Source: Magnolia sinica
Taxonomy: Eukaryota > Streptophyta > Magnoliopsida > Magnoliales > Magnoliaceae
DNA length: 64,000 nt
Reading direction: 5' to 3'
NCBI RefSeq assembly: GCF_029962835.1
Contig: NC_080587.1
Location: 59,301,528-59,365,527, forward strand
Numbering within the stretch: the first letter of the stretch is position 1; every line of letters begins with the position of its first letter. The position numbers and the translations under genes are program-made. The notes under the pieces were generated by a model. It did no database searches. It saw only the letters and a program-made list of their open reading frames with translations, and had not been told where the DNA came from. Below, piece after piece: positions 22,021-34,510 of this stretch.

Positions 22021-22728
22021 GTAGAGATGTTCTCTTAGCTTGTTTTACATTTGCGACCTTCCTTTATTTATACTTTTTGGTTACTTAAACACATACTTTT
22101 ATTTTTCGAGTTGATGAATTTCTTTTTCACTTATAGGAAATTGTTGCATCTCATTTGGATAGCATTGATAAGAGAAGAATGAATCCTTTGCAATCTATCA
22201 TCTATTGGATTATACGCATCACTACAAGAAATTGACTTTTGTTGGCTGGCTTTAATTATTATCTTTTGAATCATAAACTAATATCTATCAGTTGTGTGGC
22301 CCACTGTCTAATCTTCAACAAATGAATTAGCTGTGATCAATAATACATGAGCCCACTGGATGAACATGTACTCAATGTACAGTGGGAGACTACAACTTCG
22401 GGTAGTTGGATGAACTACTAAACTAGCATCCTCTTAATTATCAGTTTATCACTGTAGATTTCAACATCAAAAGCATTCCTAGTAACCCTGCTGCAATGAA
22501 TGGCATGGTCGAATGTTGGTGTATTTGGTTGATGATATAATTTGTTATTAACAAGGAGCGAAGGGAGAGAAACATTCATGAGGTACAAGCTCTCAATTTT
22601 GTAAATGGGAAAATCTTGGTATAATATGACTTTTTATTAAAAATACAACTTTAAAAAAGACTTTATATTCCTTGAAATTAGTTCTTGCATATGTTTATTC
22701 TTGATTCTTGGAGCTCATTCCATTGCAG

Positions 22729-22963
22729 ATGGTTGTGCGCAACAATTACAACATGATGAGTATGCGCAAGAGTTTGGGATTCAAGTTCGAGATAGATTTG
22801 CTTCTGTTGATTCCCATGTTTTGCACCTCCCAAGGTGATTATTTGATTCGAAGCATTTATCTGATAATCATTGACATGCTTGTGATTCTGTTGGTTGTTT
22901 CAGCTCAAGTACCTTAAGTCCAACTTGCATCCTCACTTGGGGCAATGGAACATGATCAACCAG
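22729..22963 (+). pseudogene. ARGONAUTE gene fragment (two partial exons)
   Basis: After a splice-acceptor-like CATTGCAG, 22729-22834 encodes HDEYAQEFGIQVRDRFASVD. Then comes a 69-bp intron (22835-22903, GTGATT...TTTCAG), and 22904-22963 encodes LKYLKS...HLGQWNMINQ before GTGATC. EYAQEFGI, LKY and GQWNM are hallmark words of the linker 2/MID region of plant ARGONAUTE proteins in the right order and spacing. Usually conserved residues between LKY and GQWNM are changed. The fragment cannot encode a working protein. It lies inside the probable CACTA element, suggesting gene-fragment capture. Confidence 0.7.
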
Positions 22964-23959
22964 GTGATCCTACACTTGCCCTCTTGCATATTATGCATTG
23001 AAAATGTTATCACGACCATAGGAACATATTTCTCCCTTGTTAATTCCATGAACATGCTTAAGTTGTTGTGGCTGTACTGGAGTTATTGATTGGAAGGCAC
23101 CATCATTGATGCCATTAAGCCTGTCCTGAAGTATGAAAAAGAAATTCCTGTCTTAAAAAAAAAAAAAAACTCATCGAGGCTTTGTTTTTAGGATCAATTG
23201 GGTTCTGCCAAGTGGATCATATCCATAGAAGGGATGCACCACCTTTCTGATATTTTTTTATTACATAGCTTCTCTATACACCATTTTCATGGATCTAGAG
23301 ATGTTTCCTAGAATATGTTGGAATGTATTGTAATATGATATATTGGGACATTAGCAGTTGCATTGGGGTTCTTTTCAATGACCCAACCCATTTATCACAC
23401 TGTGAATGGGGGAAACCAAAAGAACTCTCAAATTAGAATATCTTAATCCTTTGATTATTTAAAGCTTAAGAAAAATTTCATATTCAAAGGAAGAGTCAAA
23501 TGATGGAAGGGGGTTATTATTTTACAACATAAGAGTTTTTTTTTTTTTTTTTTTTAAATTTTTGTGTACCCCGATCCAGGACCTTGGATCATCATATAAA
23601 TTGTCTACCCCAATGCCGTTGTCTGTTCTATTTCCATTTGTATTGTGGATATTATTTTCGGGGTGGAAAGGTTGAAAAGCATAATTTGCATATTCATTTC
23701 ATGTCTAGCCAAATCTGCAGTTTGTACAGAATAAGATTTTTTTTTTTTTTTTTTCACTTAGCTTAAGGAACGTCTGAAAATTTGTAGTTGTTGGATTTGT
23801 TGTTAGATGGTTAGATATTGATGAAAGGATTTAATTTTATGGTTTCTCTCAATTTTTATTTATATATATCTAATTTTAAAATTCAGATACGAGAACATTA
23901 TTATAATTTTTATCAGAGAATGTACTGGTAAGAGACACCATTATTATATATATTTTTTA
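22964..23959. other. No gene recognised; A/T-rich, poly-T runs
   Basis: Holds poly-A at 23157-23169 and poly-T tracts near 23536-23556 and 23738-23754. A short frame near 23094-23150 (EGTIIDAIKPVLKYEKEIPV) looks protein-like but I cannot place it; it could be another captured exon. Nothing else was recognised. Confidence 0.4.
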
Positions 23960-24278
23960 AAGGCATTAGCTATGGCTATTAACCATAGTTTATTATCCAG
24001 AAACCGTAGTTGTTGCTAACTTCAGCTTATTGCTACAACTCTCTTCTACTTTTAGCTATAAATATAATTTGTAGTTGCATGTACTTTAGGTATGGAAAGC
24101 ATAGCTACGGATTGAAACCGTAACTATTAGTTCTATGGCTATGAATTAAATCCATAGCCATATCTTTGGCATCTATGGCTACGATACCAATTGCACGGAC
24201 GTCCAATGGACAATAACTGTAGTCATAAATCTTTAGCTATGATTTTTGTCTGTAGCCTTTGCCCTTCTTTAGTTAGTG

Positions 24279-26137
24279 AAGATCTATTTGTAAGAAGGAA
24301 GTTAGGGTTCTAGAGGAGACACCTCTTATGGTATTTCGCCACCCTACCAACTAATAAATGCCCTGTTGCATCAAAAGCCCGTGCGTCTACCTTAATCATG
24401 CACCCTAAATGACTCTTTCAACTTTTTGCGGTCACCATACTTAGCCAATACCCATGTTGGCCTAAGGTATGGATTAATAAATCTTAATCAATGGACATCC
24501 ATTAAGCACAATTTGAAATGAATCAAAGGTCAAAACAAAAACTTAACACTTGAAAACCTTTTATTAGCCAATAGAAAACCTTTAATGTGTTGGTCAACAT
24601 TTAAGACACTTGATCAACAGTCTTATCCATAAGATCATCCCACAAGCAATGTCACAAGTAAACCAAGTGAATTCTTTGTTGAATCGAGTAAACTAAGTGG
24701 ATTCTTTGTTGAATCCATTGAACTTTGACAAACCTTGATGTATGCGCCTGACCATGCCCACTATTATTGGCCATGAGATTACCTTGTAAATTTCACCAAA
24801 GTGCACATAATCAAAGACCTCTCCATTCACACATCCTTAGGCCAAGGGATTTGTCAGAGTTAAGGCAACCACAAGTCGATTTAGTTTAGGCATGATGGGT
24901 CTCCGGGTCCAAAGACTTGTAATCAATCCTACCAATCCAAGTACCAAATGAGTGTTGGAGTTGGTGCTATAGAAAACTAACGTATGCCCTAATCCACTAT
25001 CCATGTAGATGAAATAGGGTTGATCTCAATCATTGATCTTGATGATCATTGGTCTTTTTGGACATATGTTATATATCTTAGATAAATCTAGTGTTACATT
25101 GATTTTATATTCTGTAGATTGTGTGAGGAATGTAACAACTCTAACTTAGGATTATTAATATACATATACACTTGCACTCATATACTGGTTATATTTTCAC
25201 TCATTTATATAAGAGTATCTTAGTTATATTATATTGTATTCTTTCCATTTACTTACACAAATGTATAATTAGATAAGTGGTTGAGCCTCTTTTTTTCTTT
25301 TTCTTTTTATAATGTAAAGAGTAGACCAATAATTCAAATTTACTTGTGTAATTTTTGAAGCTTCTCTCTTATAATTTAAAATTGAAATTCAAATTTGAAT
25401 TTTAAAATTTAAGTTTTGCAATTTAAGGAGGCGGCTAAGGGAGAGGTTATAACCTCCCCTAAATCTCTCCCTCTTCCCCCATTAAAGGTGCACGCACCCT
25501 TCCTCCCGTGAGTATTCATACACATGTATTTTTATAGTTTTATTTTTTGTTTTCTTACTAATTTATTTATTCTCATTATTTTATTAATTTAATCTATAAA
25601 TCCATCCCCTAAATACACCAATTAAAGGGGAGGAGTGGTGCATGATCATGGATGTCAAAATCGTCCATTTATGAGTCTCACTTGGATGTCCAATTCTATC
25701 CAAGTTGAGACCCACAAAATGATAATCTTAATGGCATAAATTTCTTTTTATTTATTAAGGCATACATCTTACCATTGATTTTGCTTATGTGAAAATATAC
25801 ATCTATCCATTTAAAATTTATTTGAACCTGACCGTTTGTCATGGATAGATTTTGCTTGATTTTTGTCTATCTAATTGGCATGATTTGATACTTAGTTTTG
25901 ATCTTTTACTTTGATGTATTATTATTTAAATATGATTTTTCAATTTGCAAAAGTAATGTGCATAATCCGGCCCTTGATTGTGGCCAAAACAATGCACAAG
26001 TTGGTTTGTTTTATGACATTGCTTAGACGCTTGAATCGGGCCTTGATCATACTATTTTGGACGCCCAAATCCGTAAGACCGGTCACCCTGTGAGACCGAA
26101 TGTATGCTTCATTTTTAGTGCTGGCATATTCCAATTG
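24279..26137. other. Intergenic sequence without a recognisable gene
   Basis: Contains a two-copy 32-bp direct repeat at about 24659-24720 (GTAAACCAAGTGAATTC / GTAAACTAAGTGGATTC, each followed by TTTGTTGAATC). A short hairpin at 25674-25711 has arms GTCTCACTTGGAT and ATCCAAGTTGAGAC. Otherwise it is AT-rich with stops in all frames. Confidence 0.5.
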
Positions 26138-26145
26138 GACTAGAT

Positions 26146-26595
26146 TAGGGCCGAAAGTTGGGCGAGTTGGGTCGGGTTGGTGCTCAACCCTAGCCCAACC
26201 CAAGGTTCCCATACGTCAACCCTAACCCAACCCAACCCAACCTCGGGTTGGGAACTCTCAACCCAAGCCCAACCTAAGCGGGTTCGGTCAGGTTGGTCGG
26301 TTGGATACATGATAATATTTTCATTATTACATTAGTATATTGTATTTCAATACACGTCTTATTTTTTATATCTATAGTTTTATTAATTATATGTAGTTAT
26401 TTATAGTAAAGAACTTCATTTTTTTTTTCTAAACAAACAAGCTAAAATAGAGGACAATTATTTCTTTAAAAGTCATGTTGTTTTATCCGGTTGGTGTTTG
26501 TATAACCCAAGCCCAAGATCGGACTCAATACATTCTGCCCAAGCCCAACCCAATGTCGGGTCGGTCGGGTTGAACTCGCCCAACTTTCAGCCCTA
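26146..26595. mobile_element. hAT-like MITE with GGGTTGGG-rich interior
   Basis: Terminal inverted repeats TAGGGCCGAAAGTTGGGCGAG and its near-perfect complement end at 26595. They begin TAGGG like Ac/Ds-type elements. Flanks GACTAGAT (26138-26145) and GATTAGAT (26596-26603) form an 8-bp target duplication with one mismatch, as expected for hAT. The interior has repeated AACCC/GGGTT words at both ends, extending the inverted repeat, and an AT-rich centre. 450 bp, no coding capacity. Confidence 0.8.
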
Positions 26596-26805
26596 GATTA
26601 GATTGGCGAGTTTTGATGTCGATCATGTTTTACTATCGTAACACCTCGAGACTTATACCCTAGCAACTATGCAGGTGTTATGATTCCAACGCTATGCGGC
26701 ACACCCTATTGCGATTTATATATTAGAAGTTGCAGTTTTGGTACAATCCAAGGTGGGCTGCGTAACGCATACGGGCCCCACTTACACAAAATCTCAATGT
26801 TGTCA

Positions 26806-26855
26806 AATCAATCAATCAATTTATCAATCAACCTATCAATCAACCAATCAATCAA
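26806..26855. repeat. ATCA microsatellite
   Basis: Imperfect tandem ATCA/ACCA units (AATCAATCAATTTATCAATC...). It accounts for the Asn/Gln/Ser/Ile-repetitive frames here, which are not genes. Confidence 0.85.
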
Positions 26856-27047
26856 GCCATCATTTCTCTCTCCCTATTAGTCAAAGCAACCCATGCCTCC
26901 CATCATGCAACCTATGCCCTACCCATGCCTAGCCATCCCTCTCTCCTTCTTTCTCTCCCCATTTTACCCCTCATCTTCTTTTAATTCCCTCCCTATCCTA
27001 AAAGTTCTACCACAAAATTTCATAACTCCCTCTCATTTCTACCATTT

Positions 27048-27215
27048 TCTAGCAAGAGAGTACAAAAAGATTAACAGAGAGAAAAATATTAGAGAGAATT
27101 AGGGAGAGATTAAGAGAGAGAAGAGAAAGAAATATTAGGGAGATGTTTTAAGAGAAAAGAGAGAGCTTGATAGAGAATTAGAAAAGATCAAGAGGGTGAG
27201 AGAAAGAGAGAAGAG
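27048..27215 (+). repeat. Purine-rich (AGAGAGA/TTAGAGAG) tract
   Basis: About 170 bases almost purely A/G with TTA interruptions, built from GAGAGAAAAATATTAG-like units. The other giant LTR carries a pure AG run in the same relative place (48703-48744), so it may be a functional leader feature (R region) of the LTR family. Confidence 0.65.
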
Positions 27216-27539
27216 AAAAGAGATATTAGAGGAGCTTGGTGGATCGTCCGATCGTCGATCCGAGCCGATCCAACTATATATCCTTTGTTGTGAGTGTAAG
27301 GGAGGATTAAAACCCTCTATTTCTTTGTGGTTATTCCATTTTGGTAGGCTTACAAGGGTGGAACCCACCTTGATTATGTATAGAGTGTGTGGTGGACCCC
27401 ATAGTGGTGGGGGGCCACCCCGATTGCTGGATCTCTTCTCGTGCTTCTTCTTTCTATTTCCTTCACTTTCTTATTTTCTTACTTCGATAGTGTTGTGAGG
27501 CCCACATGTGGGTCACGCTGTTGGAGAGTGTCCCGCATG

Positions 27540-28760
27540 CTATCATAGCTTGGACCACCATGATGTTTATTTTTTATTTAAACCTATTAATTTGTGCAAG
27601 CACATTTGGATGGTGAAAATACATCAAAATTGATTTGATCCAAAGCTCGGCCCACAATGACTTGGCCAATCTGATGGATGGAGTGGATTTGTTTAGGTGG
27701 ACCCCAGCACCCCTAAAAACGAACCAAGAGAGTGGGAGGGGCACTAGCCGTGGCTGCTAGATGCAAACAACATCTTGGGACGCTGCTGCCTAACAGCGTG
27801 CTAGCGTGCTCACCTTGGAAGCGCCACCGTGTGGGCTTCACTTGTGGGCCCAACATGATGTATATGTTTCATCCATGTCGTCCATCCAATTTTACCTCTC
27901 ATTTGGATTGTCGAGCCCCAAAAAATAAAGTCAATTCGTATCTTAAGCGGGCCACACCACAAGCGTCAAGGGGCTGGCAGCACCCAGCGTCATTGACCCT
28001 TTACATGGGAGGTTTTGAGTGGGTTCCCGCTCGTGGGACCCATCTTGGTGCATTTCTTAGATCCACACCGTCCATCTGTTTCCCGACTAATTCTAACTAT
28101 TAAGACTAAAAATCAAGTTTATTCAACCATCAAGTGGACCACACTACAGGGAACAGTGGGGTTGAGGAACACCCCCATGTCAAATGCATACAACGTGGGT
28201 GGAGGTATCCCCCACTTGTGGACCCAGATCATTTTAGGCCATGGTCTGAAAAATGATGTAAATCCAAAATTCAGGTGGATTGTACAGAGAGGAATTAACC
28301 CCTACTGTCGAAATCTTCTAAGGCACACAGTGGGGTCCTTGTTCGTCCAAACTAATCAAAGTCAAAGCCCATTAGACCCCGCTCGAGCTGGCAAATGCAG
28401 TGAATGGGTTAGATCGTCCATGTGGGACACACCTTGTAAGTGTAACAAAAAATAAAAAAAAAATAAACGATAAAGCAGCCAGCAGCGTTGATGCTGCCAG
28501 CGCCCACGCGAGCAGATGCCCACTATGGGGTGTGGAAGTGGGGCCCACACACGGGGACCCTCCATGACTTGTGTGCATTATCCACTCTGCTCATTTATTT
28601 GGCTTGATCATTTTAGACTAGGAGACCAAAAACCAGGCAGATCTGAATCTCAGGTGGACTGCACTAGGGGAACAATGGGTTGTTTCATGCTACCCATTTT
28701 AACAGTAAATGGGGCCCACTCGTGGGACTCACCTTGATATTTTTGTGCCATCCACGCTTT
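27540..28760. repeat. Cluster of core-repeat fragments inside giant LTR copy 1
   Basis: Words of the dispersed core (CATGATGTATATGTTTCATCC, CCGTCCATC, AAGTGGACCACACTACAGGGAAC in parts, GTGGGACCCATC) recur at about 27560, 27850, 28040, 28130, 28215, 28560, 28650 and 28715. They are fragments in tandem rather than whole MITEs. The frames running through them (for example 27732-28103) are repeat-derived. Confidence 0.65.
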
Positions 28761-28849
28761 TCATTCCCTTCTTCATGTTGTGTTAGTTAATGGGCCCAAG
28801 TTTTAGGCCGATACAGATCTTAAGTGGGCTACACCACGGGGGATTGTAG

Positions 28850-29005
28850 GGTGGAAACCCCTTGGACTTGGAATCCCCTGGATATGGAATCCCTTAGATT
28901 TGGGAATCCCTTGGTCATGGGAATCCCTGAATGTGGGATCCCTCGAATTCGTGACTCTCTTGGACTTAGAATTCCTGAATTTTTGGAATCCTTTGGCTAT
29001 GTTTG
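28850..29005. repeat. About 18-21-bp minisatellite, GGAATCCCTTGGA type
   Basis: At least seven degenerate units of the form TTGGAATCCCTTGGATATG. The resulting frames look repetitive (WNPLDMESLRFGNPL) but are not a protein family. Confidence 0.75.
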
Positions 29006-30230
29006 GCACCCTGAGTTCAAAATCCCCATAATCTTAAGGTAACATGCATAATATGTTTGCAAGGGTTTGAATGTAATTATTAAATCAATTTTTTATATTT
29101 ATAATTCGTGTGTATATGTAATGTTGACACTACGGTTATATTAAATTCGTTGTGGCATATACTTTACCTAAAACGATGAAATCCCAAGACTCAAATGGGC
29201 TATAACCATATGATCATATCCTAGTGACTAACCATCAATATATAACCGCCGATTTACGTCGGCAATGTTCAGATGGTGCAGATTATCCTAATAAAGTAAT
29301 TATTGTGATGCCATTGATAATCTAAGTGTTTTGGGATATCATCAGTGTGTCGTGTGCCCAAATAGATTGGTAGCCTAGTGGCAATATATTGTACATATGG
29401 GTGTCCATTCGGGTCACTCCCAGTGGATCCTGCCCTTGGGATATGTATTTTATCCATACCTTACATGCCACATGAGGAGCCGATATTAATCTAACGTGAG
29501 CGCAAACGCCTATCGGCTTGAGATACTTAGGGGACCGCATATGAGATAGGGTTGCCTCACATGATTACGCGGTAAGCGCATGTTTAGTGCATGGCTTGGA
29601 TAATATGATTCATGCATTCTGTATATCACAATCACTTTACACCTTCGTGACATTAGGGTTGTAGCCTTACAGGCATATCATGGATGACTGAATTGGATAC
29701 CATAAATATATGTTCTAATATTAGGGCACTATGGATGTCATTGGGTGAAAGTCCCTAAACCCTTGTGGTACCAATAAGATGCTTCAACGTCGAAATCGAG
29801 TGGATAACATGAGTACCCAAGTACCAAATACCAGTAGGCCGTGTCTTCCACTATATTGTGATCGGTTAAAAAGGGGTGTAACCTTATCCGTCCAAGGGTA
29901 ATGGGCTGTAAGCTAGGCTATGTCTAACCAGCTCGTAAATCGGTTCGTTATCAACGAACCAGTTGGGCATTGACATACCACTAATGAGGCGGATAGTAGT
30001 GTCTTTTCCACTCACTTGGTCATGTGCGTATTGGAGACAACCAATGTTAGAGTTTACTAGACCACAATGATATTTTCAGATATGAACTGCACAAATATGT
30101 GGACAACCAGATAAGACTTGCATTGCATAGCCTTGGTATGTCTAATAGCATTCATGGACTTGGTAGCTTAGCTCTCCATCATCTTCCACATACTCTGATA
30201 TCTGTATTATTGTCATATGCATTGTACATG

Positions 30231-30249
30231 CACACACACACACACACAC
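30231..30249. repeat. CA microsatellite
   Basis: Nineteen bases of uninterrupted CA. Confidence 0.9.
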
Positions 30250-30632
30250 TCTATCAAGCTTCGTAGGAAGCTTATGTGCATTTATTTACGCTGCAGGTGA
30301 TGATAGGGCATATCAACAATATTGAGCCTGGAGCATAAGTCTGATCTTTTGAGTTTTGGTTATATCTTGTATTTCTTTCCAGCGTTATACTCAAATATTA
30401 TATTAGTGGATATGTGGTGATGATGTTGTTTTGTGACTTGTGTACACTTGTGGTTATGCTTATTATTATTATTTTTTAAAAAATCACTCCGAAAATCTTC
30501 CTTGTAGGATCCTAAGATTGGAATATGACGTATGTGAGCTAGGAGTCGAGAATGAAGTACTACAGAGGCTGTCAGCATTGAATTCGGCAGCCGAAAATTT
30601 AGTAATCTCGGTTCTCAGTTTGGAGCATGACA

Positions 30633-32064
30633 AAATTAGTCCTAAATGCAATTGATTTTGGGCTTTGGTTATACACTTAAGTTATTCTAATAGCAATCGA
30701 GCCCTTTTGGGCATTTTAATCTGTCCATTTATAGATACATTTGGGTTGTACAAGTTAGCATGCATGTGTTTATTGTTTAGACATGCAAATTGCCGAATTT
30801 ATGGATCTTTTTATGATCAATGTAAACCTTTGATTTCATCCCCTTATATAACCAGTTGAAGCTTCCTTAGCCACATGCATGCCAGGGTGCCCGTTTACAT
30901 ACCATCATGTATGTGTCAAAGTGTCAAAGTGGCATGTTTGTGCAATATAAACCATCCATCAGGTGTGCTGGACTATATAAATGTTATTATTTGTGCTAAA
31001 CCCGACTTGAAACTTAGGTCCAAAGATGCGATGGGTATGGACAGATACCGTATCTGGGCTCAAGGGTTCAAGGCTTAAAGAACAAATCCTGGAGCCGAAA
31101 GGATGCAGACTCGGCAAGACCTGAACCCAATTATACTGAGTACGAGTGCTATAGGACCCGACCCTACCTGTCGACAACCCTAATCAGGCAGGGCCCAATC
31201 CAAGGTTCCTATACCTCAATCTTAACCTAACGCAACTCAATCTCCTGTTGGAAATTCTCAACCCCAGCCCAACCCACATTTGCCAGGTTAAACCAACCAA
31301 AGATGGCCACTTCTCAATAATTAAAAAAACAAAACAAAAACACCTCACCATGGCCCACCACCTGACCGTCAAAAATATAAATGTTGTTGTTATGATAGAC
31401 AATATCTGATTGGTTCAACTTTTACCACTGATCAATTCTAAATGGGCCCCACTTGCCCAACGGTTCTGATCACCCCAGAGTTCAGAGGAACTTTTATGGT
31501 TCTCAAACGAAGAACAGGGAGCATAACCATGGATATCTGATGAGCTCCACAAAAATAATCCAGTTGGGCTTGCGAATAGACCGTTGAGAAGATAAATGAA
31601 CTATATTCACCTTAAAAAGCACAGAAGGTTGGATGGCTCTTAGTGGCCAAACTAGGATACTGCATCATATAATATTCCTTTTGAGACGCTTCCACATGTG
31701 GCAACATCGCAGGCAGCGCAAGATCAAAGCCACATGCTCCTCGTAGGCCCATTTGATAGATGCTTTTCTTAAAAATGAGACTGGTCCGATGTCAACTACA
31801 TTTGCAACCCATCTAATCATTGGACAACTTCTTCTTCTTTAGTGAAAAACACAGTCATTTTGAAATCATAATTGAAAATTATAATTAAAATTTTCACAAC
31901 TCGGAACAATTAATTTAGTGAAAAAGAAAAAAACCGTGCGAAAAGATTGAGGGATCAATCAGCTTAATCTAGAGTACTATGCTTGATGACACTAACTGTG
32001 AATTAATTATAATAATGACCTGTCACCAATAAAAGAGCTAATAGAGATAGAATAGTTTTGTTAG
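30633..32064. other. Intergenic; decayed hAT-like MITE piece at about 31187-31290
   Basis: 31187-31290 (GGGCCCAATCCAAGGTTCC ... GAAATTCTCAACCC) is a diverged relative of the left half of the hAT-like MITE at 26146. The rest shows no gene or clear repeat termini. Confidence 0.5.
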
Positions 32065-32665
32065 GAGTTTTATGTGGCCCATAGTAATATATGTGTTTTA
32101 TCCAAACCATCCATCCATCTTTACCGATCATTGTAGGGCATGAGCTAAAAAAGGAGGTAGATAAAAAAACTCCAATGGACCACACCACAAGAAGCAGTGG
32201 TGACAATGATCCCCACTGTCAAAACCTTCCTAGGGTTCACCGTGATGTTTATTTTCCTTTCAATATGCTCATAAGGTCACTTTTTTTTTTTTTTTTTTTG
32301 TTAGCTTGTTAGTAAACCCCGCTGTCAATTCACACTTCACTGTTAGCCACACCCACTAGGGAATGTATACCAAGACCTCATGTTGAAACGGATTGAAGAC
32401 CTTGATCCAAAACTTCCGTCACTTATACAAAACATAAATTTCAGCTTGATCCAAAACTTCTATGGTCCCCAAAAGGTTTTCAGCAGCAGGCATTCAATTC
32501 TCATTGATTCCACTTCCTATGGTATGGTCCACTTGAGCATTTGATCTGTCTCAACTTTTTGTGATCACTCATCACCTATGATATGTAAAAATAAATGGAT
32601 GGCATGGATAAAACATGTGCATTAAAGTAGCCCCATAAAGCTCCTGGTAGAACCGTTTGTCTCTA
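32065..32665. mobile_element. Core-repeat MITE copy, interrupted
   Basis: The left part (GTAATATATGTGTTTTATCC ... CCATCCATC ... AATGGACCACACCAC) and the right inverted part (TATGGTCCACTTGAGC ... ATGGATGGCATGGATAAAACATGTG) are complementary halves of the dispersed core. About 32280-32440 (a poly-T run then GTTAGCTTGTTAG... AAACGGATTG) does not fit the core and may be an insertion. Termini not resolved. Confidence 0.6.
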
Positions 32666-33152
32666 GCCAGGTCCTAGTGAGGGTATTACCCAATCCATGT
32701 TCCAATAGGTACTATGATGCCAAGGGTTTTTTGGTTGAAGAATTAAAATAAACATATAACAGGTGCAAAATTTGCGCCAGCTCAACATCTATTTATATGA
32801 TTTGAAGAGGTTTGCTTGTCTTATAGTTTAGGTGTTTTATTTATCTTTTGTTTCATCAATTATTGTTTTGTATGATTTTATAAGTTTTATGAACCGATTT
32901 AATTCAACAAAATAGAACACTTACGAAAAGGTAGGGCATAGTAATAGATCACACTCAAACCCTTCAATTTAATACATGAACAATTGAATATAACAATGAG
33001 ATGAACCTCATTTTTATGAATTTAATGAGGAAAGGCCGAAAATTTAGAACTTTGATGATTGAGATATATGGATCCATGGATCTTTGTGTTTATATAGATC
33101 CTACTTATGTGTTGATGGTGTGGAGGACATGGAGAAATAGAAGAAACATTCA

Positions 33153-33842
33153 GGGGGCGTTTAGGGGGTTTAAAGGGGATTAGGTGGGAGTGGGTTTTAA
33201 TATCCCTTGGATCATCCCAACGTCTTGTTTGGGACTGGGATGTGAAGCCTCTTCTTGAAATCCACGCCTGAGCAAGGGATTCCCACATTCCCACTTTGGT
33301 CGGTGTTATGTGGACCCCACCATGATGTATGTGTTTTATCCACGCTGTCCATCCATTTTGAAATATAATTTTAGGGCTTGATCCCAAAAAAGATGTAGAC
33401 ATAAATCTTGAATTCCACCATTAAAAACCTCCTAGGCCAACTGTAATGGTTATTTGACATCTAACCGGTTGATTAGGTCATAAAGACTTGGATGAAGGGA
33501 AAATATATATATCAGCTTGATCGAAAACTTTTGTGGCCCCAAAAAAGTTTTTAATAGTGGCTGTTCAATCAACACTGTGTGGTCCACTTGAGATTTGGAT
33601 CAAACTCATTTTTGGGCTCTTACCATAAAATGATCTGAAAGAATGGGTGGACGGCATTGATGATACACATACATCATGGTAGGGCCTATAAAGCACCAAC
33701 CGGTAGTGGTAGAGTGATTTACCAATCCATTTTCGTTCTAGACGCCAAGCCGCGTGATTAAGCGACAATCCCTGACCCCAAGTAATTATTGCATTTTTCC
33801 ATCTCACTTAAACCCATGTAATCCTATGCACCAAACACCCCC
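33153..33842. mobile_element. Tourist-type MITE with core-repeat interior
   Basis: Left end GGGGGCGTTTAGGGGG at 33153 and right end CCAAACACCCCC at 33842 are inverted. The next ~50 bp also pair loosely (GGTTTAAAGGGGATTAGG against CACTTAAACCCATGTAATCC). Between 33305 and 33700 lies a full core with both halves (CACCATGATGTATGTG ... CATACATCATGGTAGGGCC). The target duplication is unclear (TCA/ATA). Confidence 0.65.
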
Positions 33843-34510
33843 ATAGGGAATACGAAGAATATCAAGAAACTTCTAATTGACTCGGGATTTACTAGGACAG
33901 AAATAAGGCATTGGGTCATTCTCTTCCCTCCTTTTTTTTTTAAAAAAAAAAAAAAAATTTTAAAAATTAAGTTAAAACTTATATTTGGACCATTCTTACT
34001 AACGGCAACCTGAGAGAATATATAAATTACATGCTAGATATGAGCAGGCTTGAAAAAAAGCTCCAAATACCAGCTCAACTCGGTCCAAATCCAATTTCAA
34101 GCTGAGTCGGGTCGAGAGAGTTGACTGAGCTAACCCGACTCGTGTACAGCTGTAAGACAATGGGGTAAGCTTAACACGGAAACAACCGAGTCACTAGTCC
34201 TCTTTACCGTGAATTTCACATTTTTCACGTGTACATGATACTTTTTTATTAGCAAAATATGATACTTATTTGCACGAGATACATGCAATGTGACATCCAT
34301 GTATCAACATCCATGCTTCAGAGTTATGCTATGGTATATCCATTCATATACTATAAGAATATTTGGTATTAGTATAATCTTGAATGTATTCTACATTATT
34401 TGTACTAATAAATTTAAAATAATAAATTAACTAAATGTTTTATAATAAAAGTAAAAAATTAATAATTTTATAAGAAAGCTTTCAAAGGAATGCTCATTTT
34501 TTTTTTCAAA

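Larger units (their letters stand above)
22220..24278 (+). mobile_element. Probable non-autonomous CACTA element
   Basis: The left end at 22220 reads CACTACAAGAAATTGAC, the classic plant CACTA terminus. At the right, 23960-24278 holds many short inverted subterminal words (GCTATGGCTAT, CCATAGCC, GTAGCTATGG-like) and ends TTCTTTAGTTAGTG, a decayed inverted CACTA end. No transposase is visible. The 3-bp target duplication cannot be confirmed (left CAT, right AAG) and the two ends are not clearly alike beyond the first bases. The pairing of these ends is therefore an inference. Confidence 0.5.
26637..30632 (+). mobile_element. About 4-kb gypsy-type solo LTR (giant LTR family, copy 1)
   Basis: Starts CGTAACACCTCGAG (for the usual TGTAACACC) and ends TTTGGAGCATGACA at 30632. 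Its last third is colinear with the second family member at 48119-54012: 29649-30057 matches 52467-52870 with words such as GACATTAGG, GGCATATC, CGGTTAAAAAGGG and ACTAGACC in the same order and spacing. No primer site, gag or pol occurs in or around it. No target duplication was found. The interior is packed with core-repeat pieces (27540-28850). Confidence 0.65.

Noticed and set aside
27732-28455. Overlapping 123- and 146-codon frames as genes
   Set aside because: They run through clusters of the dispersed core repeat in GC-richer sequence, where stops are simply rarer; no protein similarity.
32377-32400. End of another CGGAAACGG-type MITE (GAAACGGATTG)
   Set aside because: Only one short end-like word, with no inverted partner or target duplication found nearby.
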